Assembly: GCA_049322295.1 (NCBI GenBank)
Contig: JBMORO010000042.1
Coordinates: 1-9,264 of the forward strand
Reading direction: 5' to 3'
Origin: JBMORO01 sp049322295
GTDB taxonomy: Bacteria > Patescibacteriota > Minisyncoccia > RBG-13-40-8-A
Length of the DNA stretch: 9,264 nt
Part shown: one piece after another, positions 5,115-9,264 of the stretch
Numbering within the stretch: the first letter of the stretch is position 1
Layout of the letters: each line of letters starts with the position of its first letter
Program-made: the position numbers and the translations under genes
The notes under the pieces: generated by a model
The model's database searches: none
What the model saw: the letters and a program-made list of their open reading frames with translations, nothing else
Told to the model about the DNA's origin: nothing

Positions 5115-5535
5115 AAAAGTTGGTTATGATTATAAAATATTAGAAACCCATGAGGCTGGTTTAGTGCTTTATGGCCATGAGGTCAAAGCCATTAAAACCG
5201 GTCGTGTTAGTTTAGCGGGTTCTTACGTGGTTTCTAAGGACAATGAATTTTATCTAATTAACGCCCTAATTCCACCTTATCAGCCAGCCAATACTCCAAA
5301 AGATTATGACCCCCAAAGAAGCAGAAAGTTATTATTAAAAAAATCAGAAATTAGTTCTTTGATTGGCAAATCCAAGGCAAAGGGATTGACATTGGTGCCA
5401 TTAAGGATATATACTAGAAAGTCCAGGATAAAACTGGAATTTGGGCTTGGCAAAGGAAAGAGAAAGGCCGACAAAAGAGAAGTTATAAAGAAGCGCGATA
5501 TGGAACGAGAAATCGGCAGAAAATTGAGGGGGTGA
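5092..5535 (+). CDS. smpB: SsrA-binding protein SmpB
   Basis: At 147 residues this is the usual SmpB length. It carries MKILAENKKVGYDYKILETHEAGLVLYGHEVKAIKTGRVSL at the N terminus (the OB-fold tmRNA-binding region), then LINALIPPY, and a basic C-terminal tail (GKGKRKADKREVIKKRDMEREIGRKLRG) that mimics an mRNA/tRNA in the ribosome. SmpB delivers alanyl-tmRNA to ribosomes stalled on mRNAs lacking a stop codon. The start at ATG 5092 overlaps the upstream gene by 23 bases and gives the canonical MKILAENKKA-like beginning. The TGA stop (5533-5535) lies within the tmRNA acceptor stem, so the gene overlaps ssrA by 8 bases. Cleavage at the tmRNA 5' end would split codon 146 and remove the stop. Confidence 0.96.
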   Translation: MKILAENKKVGYDYKILETHEAGLVLYGHEVKAIKTGRVSLAGSYVVSKDNEFYLINALIPPYQPANTPKDYDPQRSRKLLLKKSEISSLIGKSKAKGLTLVPLRIYTRKSRIKLEFGLGKGKRKADKREVIKKRDMEREIGRKLRG

Positions 5536-5885
5536 AGGGTTTCGACAAAAAGTACTTTTAAAACAATCAAGTCGAGGATGTTAGTTAGCTCGTAAAAATC
5601 TAACAAAATATAAGTGCAGTAAATTTTGCACCTGCTGTAGCTTAATACCTATAGCAATCTTAATTACTAACTCTCAATAGGTAATTAAGGTTTCATAGTT
5701 CCTCATTTGAGGTATTGAGATAAGTTTCTCGGTTTACCCAAGCCAAGAAACTGAGTAAAAATTGGGTTAGGTTATTTGGATTTTTGTCTGTTTTTATCCA
5801 AATAATCGAAAAAAATAAACAGAATAAGCTTGTATATTTGTTTTAGATAACTTTTTGGACAGGAGTTCAACTCTCCTCACCTCCA
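5528..5885 (+). ncRNA. ssrA: Transfer-messenger RNA (tmRNA)
   Basis: The 5' end GGGGGTG (5528-5534) pairs with CACCTCC (5878-5884), with one G-U, to give a seven-bp acceptor stem followed by discriminator A5885; CCA is not encoded. A perfect T arm has stem AGGAG/CTCCT (5861-5865, 5873-5877) and loop TTCAACT. The D-arm-like segment GGGTTTCGAC follows the acceptor strand. Other support: CGAG/CTCG and GTTAG/CTAAC of a first pseudoknot before the tag frame, AAAACAA/TTGTTTT for helix P2, GTTTCT/AGAAAC with ACCCAA/TTGGGT for a later pseudoknot, and a 10-bp TTATTTGGAT/ATCCAAATAA hairpin. The length of 358 bases is normal. It is a one-piece tmRNA. It lies directly behind smpB, and no convincing promoter of its own is visible. 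Confidence 0.96.
5616..5645 (+). other. tmRNA proteolysis-tag reading frame
   Basis: The tag frame in the tmRNA reads GCA GTA AAT TTT GCA CCT GCT GTA GCT TAA, encoding AVNFAPAVA (plus the alanine carried by tmRNA itself). It lies directly after the first pseudoknot and ends in small hydrophobic residues, as expected for recognition by ClpXP-type or Lon proteases. The resume codon is taken as GCA 5616. The AGT before it is also open, so the exact resume position is inferred by analogy. Confidence 0.8.
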
Positions 5886-5916
5886 TTCGACTCACCCTAA
5901 CAATTAATTATCGTTT

Positions 5917-6471
5917 ATTTTTAAGAGATTATTTTTCAGAAAATTTAATAAAAAACCCTTAATTCGGGCGAATGAACAAATTAGAAGTCCCCAAGTTCAG
6001 GTAATTGACGAAAATGGAAAAAATTTGGGGATTTTAGATACATCTAAAGCCATAGAAATTGCCAAAGAAAGAGAGCTGGACTTAGTCGAGATTTCTTCTA
6101 AAACTCAACCACCGATTTGCAAAATAATCAATTATGGCAAATATCAATATCTTCAGGAAAAAAAAGAGAGAAAGCAAAAAGCTAAACAGAGAAGAGCAGA
6201 ATTAAAAGAAATACGGATTGGCTTTACTACTTCAGTTCACGATTTAGAAATAAAAGCTAAGCAAATAGAGAAATTCTTAAAAGAAGGCCATAAAGTAAAG
6301 ATTGACTTAAGATTAAGGGGACGAGAAAAGGCTCACGGAGATTTGGCTAAAGAAAAATTAGAAAAATTTTTAGGAATGTTCTCTTTTGAATTTAAAAAGG
6401 AAGAGGAAATAAAGAAAACACCCTTTGGAATAACTACAACAATATGCCCGGGAAAACCAAAAAATCAATAA
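5917..6471 (+). CDS. infC: Translation initiation factor IF-3, probable AUU start
   Basis: IF-3 binds the 30S subunit, discriminates start codons and prevents premature 50S joining. The translated frame runs LIRANEQIRSPQVQVIDENGKNLGILDTSKAIEIA and then LDLVEIS, PPICKIINYGKY, the lysine-rich linker helix and the C-terminal domain with KIDLRLRGREKAH. It includes the conserved N-terminal NEQIR and VIDENG motifs. Between the in-frame stop at 5905-5907 and TTG 6025 there is no ATG, GTG, TTG or CTG. TTG 6025 would delete the conserved N-terminal motif, so the start must be an ATT: 5917 (184 residues, the usual length), 5962 or possibly 5980. An AUU start is a classical feature of infC in E. coli and Bacillus relatives, used for autoregulation. 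No Shine-Dalgarno is visible. It overlaps rpmI by 28 bases. Start 5917 is preferred by length only. Confidence 0.9.
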   Translation: MFKRLFFRKFNKKPLIRANEQIRSPQVQVIDENGKNLGILDTSKAIEIAKERELDLVEISSKTQPPICKIINYGKYQYLQEKKERKQKAKQRRAELKEIRIGFTTSVHDLEIKAKQIEKFLKEGHKVKIDLRLRGREKAHGDLAKEKLEKFLGMFSFEFKKEEEIKKTPFGITTTICPGKPKNQ

Positions 6472-6635
6472 TAAAAAGATTTAAAATAACCAAACACAAA
6501 AAACTGATTCATCGACCCCAGCATCAGGATCATTTTAAAGCTAAGGAATCAGGGGAAAAGAGAAGAGAAAAGAGACGAACCAAGAGAGTAAAAATTGCCA
6601 CAGCAAAAATATTATTAAAGAAATTGACTATGTAG
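6444..6635 (+). CDS. rpmI: 50S ribosomal protein L35
   Basis: This 63-residue, very basic protein begins MPGKTKKSIIKRFKIT, the L35 pattern (MPKxKTxKxxxKRFKxT). It continues with the KHKKLIHRPQHQDHF segment and an RREKRRTKRV tail typical of the family. L35 is a small bacterial 50S protein that packs on 23S rRNA. The gene lies between infC and rplT, the conserved bacterial order, which confirms the call. Its first 28 bases overlap the end of infC in another frame, so translational coupling is likely. The 46-base gap to rplT consists largely of a TTAG-type repeat. Confidence 0.93.
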   Translation: MPGKTKKSIIKRFKITKHKKLIHRPQHQDHFKAKESGEKRREKRRTKRVKIATAKILLKKLTM

Positions 6636-6649
6636 AAAATGGAAACCAA

Positions 6650-6678
6650 TTTCTAATTTCCAAATAACTAATTTCTAA
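6650..6678 (-). repeat. TTAGAAATTAG-type repeat before rplT
   Basis: Read on the minus strand this is TTAGAAATTAG (6668-6678), followed by GAAATTAGAAA (6650-6660). It is the same unit as at 4730-4754 but inverted. It fills most of the rpmI-rplT gap and ends three bases before the rplT start codon, so it forms the apparent translation initiation region of a ribosomal protein gene. Confidence 0.7.
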
Positions 6679-6681
6679 ATT

Positions 6682-7032
6682 ATGACACGAGTTAAAAGAG
6701 GCGTTTTAAAACGCAGAAGAAGAAAAAAGATAATAAAATTAGCCAAAGGATTTAAATGGGGCAGAAAGGCTAAATACCGATTAGCTAAGGATGCTTTGCG
6801 GCATGCTTGGACTTATGCTTATCGGGATAGAAGGGCAAAAAAGCGAGAATTTCGCCAGCTTTGGCAAATTAAGATTAACGCTGCTTGTAGAGAAAATGGT
6901 ATTTCCTATAGCCGGTTTATTAATGCTATAAGAAAGAATAATATTATCATTGATAGAAAAATTCTATCCCAGCTGGCTGAATTCCATCCTGATATCTTTA
7001 AAAAGATTATAGAAGAAGTTAAAACAAAATAA
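6682..7032 (+). CDS. rplT: 50S ribosomal protein L20
   Basis: This 116-residue basic protein starts MTRVKRGVLKRRRRKKIIKLAKGFKWGRKAKYRLAKDA, which is the long N-terminal RNA-binding arm of L20. The globular part follows with YAYRDRRAKKREFRQLWQIKINAACRENGISYSRFINAI and the DRKILSQLAEFHPDIF ending. L20 is needed for 50S assembly, binding 23S rRNA early. In several bacteria it represses the infC-rpmI-rplT operon by binding its mRNA; no L20-binding leader could be recognised here. It is the last gene of the operon, and a strong terminator follows within 15 bases. Confidence 0.97.
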   Translation: MTRVKRGVLKRRRRKKIIKLAKGFKWGRKAKYRLAKDALRHAWTYAYRDRRAKKREFRQLWQIKINAACRENGISYSRFINAIRKNNIIIDRKILSQLAEFHPDIFKKIIEEVKTK

Positions 7033-7044
7033 AATTAGGAAATA

Positions 7045-7073
7045 AAAAGAGGCCAGCGGAGCTGGCCTCTTTT
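7045..7073 (+). terminator. Intrinsic terminator of the infC-rpmI-rplT operon
   Basis: AAAAGAGGCCAGC (7045-7057) and GCTGGCCTCTTTT (7061-7073) form a perfect 13-bp stem with the three-base loop GGA. The GC-rich core and flanking A/T tracts make it a strong terminator that may act in both directions. It is the clearest intrinsic terminator in the window. Confidence 0.93.
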
Positions 7074-7096
7074 AATAATAAAGTAATTAAGTTAAA

Positions 7097-8797
7097 ATGA
7101 AATTAATGACAATTAAAAGCCAGATAAGAGACGCAATCTCTAAAATAATTGGAGAGAAAGTTAATTTTATAGTCGAATCCCCAGAAAACAAAAATTTTGG
7201 CGATTACGCCACAAATGTAGCTTTGGTTTTAGCAAAAAAAGAAAGTAAAAATCCAATAGAGGTGGCCAAAGAATTAATTTCGAAATCCGAAATCAGAAAT
7301 CCGAAACTTTTTGAAAAAGTTGAGGTTGTTAATGGTTTTATAAACTTCTTTTTAAAACCAGAATTTTTGCAAGAGCAAATAAAGACAATTTTAAAAGAAG
7401 ATAAAAAATTCGGTAGTCAAAATATCGGCAAGAATAAGACAGCTGTAATTGACTATTCTTCTCCTAACGTAGCCAAACCAATGCATGTTGGTCATTTACG
7501 CTCAACAATTATTGGTCAGGCAATTTATAATTTATATAAATTTTTAGGTTATAAAGTTATTGGTGATAATCACTTAGGTGATTGGGGTACTCAGTTTGGT
7601 ATAATGATTGCTGCAGTAAAAAAATACAAGATAAATCTGGAAACAATTACAATCCAGGAGATGCTAGATGCTTACGTAAAATTTAATCAAGAAATTGAAA
7701 AGAATCCAAATTTACAAGAAATAGCCAAACAAGAATTTAAAAAATTAGAAAATGATGATAAAGAAAATCGAAAAATTTGGAAAATTTTAAAAGATAAATC
7801 TTTAGATGATTTTAATAAAATTTATAAAATTTTAGGAATTAAATTTGATTTGATACTTGGCGAGAGTTTTTATGAAAAATATCTTAAAGAAGAAATTGAG
7901 ACAGCTCTGAAGAAAAAAATGGCCATTAAAAATCCTGATAATTCAGTAATTATTTCTTTAGATAAATTCAATTTAACCCCATTTTTAATTCAAAAATCTG
8001 ATGGAGCAACCCTTTACGGAACAAGAGATTTAGCCACCATAAGATATAGGGTCAAAAAATTTAAACCAGAGAAAATCATTTATGTAATTGGCAATGAGCA
8101 GACCCTGTATTTAGAGCAACTTTTTCGGGCGGCTGAGATTTTGGGCTATATTTCTTATAATAAGCTTTATCATATAAAATTCGGTTTAGTTTTAGATGAA
8201 GACCATAAAAAGTTAGCTACCAGAGAAGGTCGAGTAGTGAGTGCTGATGAGTTGATAAATAAAATCATTGGATTAGCTGAAAAAATAATTAAAGAAAAAA
8301 ATCCGAAATTATCGGATAAAGAAAGAAAAGAAGCAGCTAAAATTATTGGTATTGGCGCTTTAAAATACAATGATTTATCTCAAAATCGTCAGACTGATAT
8401 TGTTTTTAATTGGGATAAGATGCTAAGTTTTGAAGGAAATTCTGGTCCTTATCTTCAATATAGTTATGTTCGCTTAAGAAGTATTTTGAGAAAAGCAAAA
8501 TCCTTAACTGATTTTAAGCCAGAATTTTTGAAAGAAGAAAAGGAAATAGAAATTTTGAAAGAATTAACCAGATTTCCCGAAGTTGTCGAAGAATCGGCCG
8601 AGAGCTTTCAAATAAATAATTTAGCTAATTACCTTTTTAAACTGGCTGATTTAATTAATAGTTTTTATGAATCTTTACCAGTTTTGAAAGCTGAGGAAGG
8701 TCTTAGAGAAGCTCGTTTAGCTTTAATTAAAGCAGCAACCATTGTTTTGAGAAATGGGTTAAATTTATTGGGAATCGAGGTATTAGAGAGGATGTAA
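7097..8797 (+). CDS. argS: Arginyl-tRNA synthetase
   Basis: This 566-residue class I synthetase charges tRNA-Arg with arginine using ATP. The N-terminal Add-1 domain (about 1-110, with SPENKNFGDYATNVALVLAK and VEVVNGFINFFL) is followed by the Rossmann domain with the HIGH motif as HVGH (130-133, in AKPMHVGHLRST), GDNHLGDWGTQFG and a KMSKS-equivalent loop KKLATREGR (about 371-379). The C-terminal helical anticodon-binding domain begins near FEGNSGPYLQYSYVRLRSI and ends LGIEVLERM, the usual ArgRS ending. Length is normal. ATG 7106 is an alternative start, giving MTIKSQIRDAI; TAAAAT at 7093-7098 would place transcription initiation almost on that ATG. Residues about 63-70 (KSEIRNPK) are encoded by a short tandem repeat. 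A histidine phosphatase gene follows after 14 bases. Confidence 0.96.
   Translation: MKLMTIKSQIRDAISKIIGEKVNFIVESPENKNFGDYATNVALVLAKKESKNPIEVAKELISKSEIRNPKLFEKVEVVNGFINFFLKPEFLQEQIKTILKEDKKFGSQNIGKNKTAVIDYSSPNVAKPMHVGHLRSTIIGQAIYNLYKFLGYKVIGDNHLGDWGTQFGIMIAAVKKYKINLETITIQEMLDAYVKFNQEIEKNPNLQEIAKQEFKKLENDDKENRKIWKILKDKSLDDFNKIYKILGIKFDLILGESFYEKYLKEEIETALKKKMAIKNPDNSVIISLDKFNLTPFLIQKSDGATLYGTRDLATIRYRVKKFKPEKIIYVIGNEQTLYLEQLFRAAEILGYISYNKLYHIKFGLVLDEDHKKLATREGRVVSADELINKIIGLAEKIIKEKNPKLSDKERKEAAKIIGIGALKYNDLSQNRQTDIVFNWDKMLSFEGNSGPYLQYSYVRLRSILRKAKSLTDFKPEFLKEEKEIEILKELTRFPEVVEESAESFQINNLANYLFKLADLINSFYESLPVLKAEEGLREARLALIKAATIVLRNGLNLLGIEVLERM
7281..7306 (+). repeat. GAAATCCGAAATCAG microrepeat within argS
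   Basis: The segment is built of GAAATCC/GAAATCAG units (CGAAATCC, GAAATCA, GAAATCC, GAAA) with a period of about seven to eight bases. It encodes KSEIRNPK in a surface turn of the Add-1 domain, just before the FEKVEVVNGFINFFL strand. The unit resembles the AT-rich intergenic repeats of this genome type and here stays in frame. Confidence 0.6.
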
Positions 8798-8811
8798 CAT
8801 CCAAATAATAT

Positions 8812-9264
8812 ATGAAACTTAAAAATAATTATTATCTTTTGCGACACGGCGAGGCGAGGTCTAATAAAGAAAGATTTGTCAGTTGCTGGCCAGAGAAGAT
8901 TTATAATCCGCTTACTTCTAAAGGAATAAAGCAGATTAAAGAGTTAATTCCGATATTAAAGAAAGAAAAAATAGATTTAATTTTTTCTTCGGATTTACTG
9001 CGTTGTAAACAAACTACCGAGATAGTAGCTAAAAAATTGAATTTAGAAATAATATTTAATAAAAGACTAAGAGAGATTGATGTGGGAAATTTTAATGGCA
9101 AGTCAGTTAAAGATTGGGGTGAATTTTTTACTAAATATAAAAAATTTAAAGAACATTCACATGGTGGTGAGAACTGGACAGATGTTAGGAAACGGATGCT
9201 GGACTTTATAAATAATATTGACAAAAGATATGAGAATAGAAATATTATTATTGTTGGTCACGGT
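8812..9264 (+). CDS. Histidine phosphatase family protein (partial, 3' end missing)
   Basis: A frame opens at ATG 8812 and is still open at the window edge, giving 151 residues. It carries the RHG signature LLRHGEARSN (Arg11, His12; His12 is the phosphate-accepting histidine), a second phosphate-pocket arginine in SSDLLRCKQT (Arg64), the acid/base region LREIDVGNFNG (Glu88), GGEN (118-121) and finally IIIVGHG with the second catalytic His150. All core catalytic residues are present. The family includes phosphoglycerate mutases, fructose-2,6-bisphosphatase-like enzymes and broad phosphatases such as CobC and PhoE types. The sequence seen does not settle which, though the spacing suits the short cofactor-dependent mutase/phosphatase branch. 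It starts 14 bases after argS and is probably co-transcribed with it. Confidence 0.9.
   Translation, partial: MKLKNNYYLLRHGEARSNKERFVSCWPEKIYNPLTSKGIKQIKELIPILKKEKIDLIFSSDLLRCKQTTEIVAKKLNLEIIFNKRLREIDVGNFNGKSVKDWGEFFTKYKKFKEHSHGGENWTDVRKRMLDFINNIDKRYENRNIIIVGHG

Noticed and set aside
5304..5606. Minus-strand open frame across smpB and ssrA
   Set aside because: It overlaps two firmly identified genes on the plus strand and has no motif support.
6025..6027. TTG 6025 as the infC start
   Set aside because: It would delete the conserved IF-3 N-terminal segment NEQIR...VIDENG, which is intact in the same frame upstream.
8901..9224. 107-codon minus-strand open frame
   Set aside because: It is antisense to the histidine phosphatase, whose catalytic residues are all intact on the plus strand; the translated product shows no family features.

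Overview
The window is a compact, AT-rich, strictly plus-strand stretch. It looks like a candidate phyla radiation (Patescibacteria, probably Parcubacteria-like) genome. The reasons are small tightly packed or overlapping genes, almost no Shine-Dalgarno sites, a GIY-YIG mini-gene, a half-length MFS protein, TTAGAAATTAG-type intergenic repeats, and short repeat-derived peptides inserted in housekeeping proteins. The lineage call is inference from gene style, not from a marker phylogeny.

Layout: (1) 1-527, the tail of an unrecognised protein overlapping a nucleoside 2-deoxyribosyltransferase-like protein. (2) 608-2144, three genes: a DedA-family membrane protein, a half-length MFS-type protein with its own extended -10 promoter, and a DUF1858 CxxC protein. 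(3) 2142-2266, a 125-bp imperfect inverted repeat that starts on the DUF1858 stop codon and ends in the polX promoter. (4) 2291-4409, PolX (with a GC-rich repeat inserted in frame) and a VanZ-like protein. (5) 4395-4717, a GIY-YIG nuclease gene bracketed by 20-bp inverted repeats (19/20 identical), the left one supplying the end of vanZ. (6) 4770-5885, a small two-TM protein overlapping smpB, whose stop codon lies inside the acceptor stem of the tmRNA gene ssrA. (7) 5917-7073, the infC-rpmI-rplT translation operon, with infC apparently using an AUU start, closed by a strong intrinsic terminator. (8) 7097-9264, argS and a histidine phosphatase that runs off the window.

The functional core is translation and its quality control: SmpB and tmRNA for ribosome rescue, IF-3, L35, L20 and ArgRS. 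PolX adds DNA repair. The most interesting material is the repeat and overlap architecture: an inverted-repeat-bounded GIY-YIG cassette, a palindromic element at 2142-2266, a repeat-derived peptide in PolX and another in ArgRS, and an smpB/ssrA overlap in which tmRNA 5' maturation would remove the smpB stop codon.

No rRNA, tRNA, CRISPR array or classical transposase was seen. No gene-free stretch exceeds 300 bases once the tmRNA is recognised.
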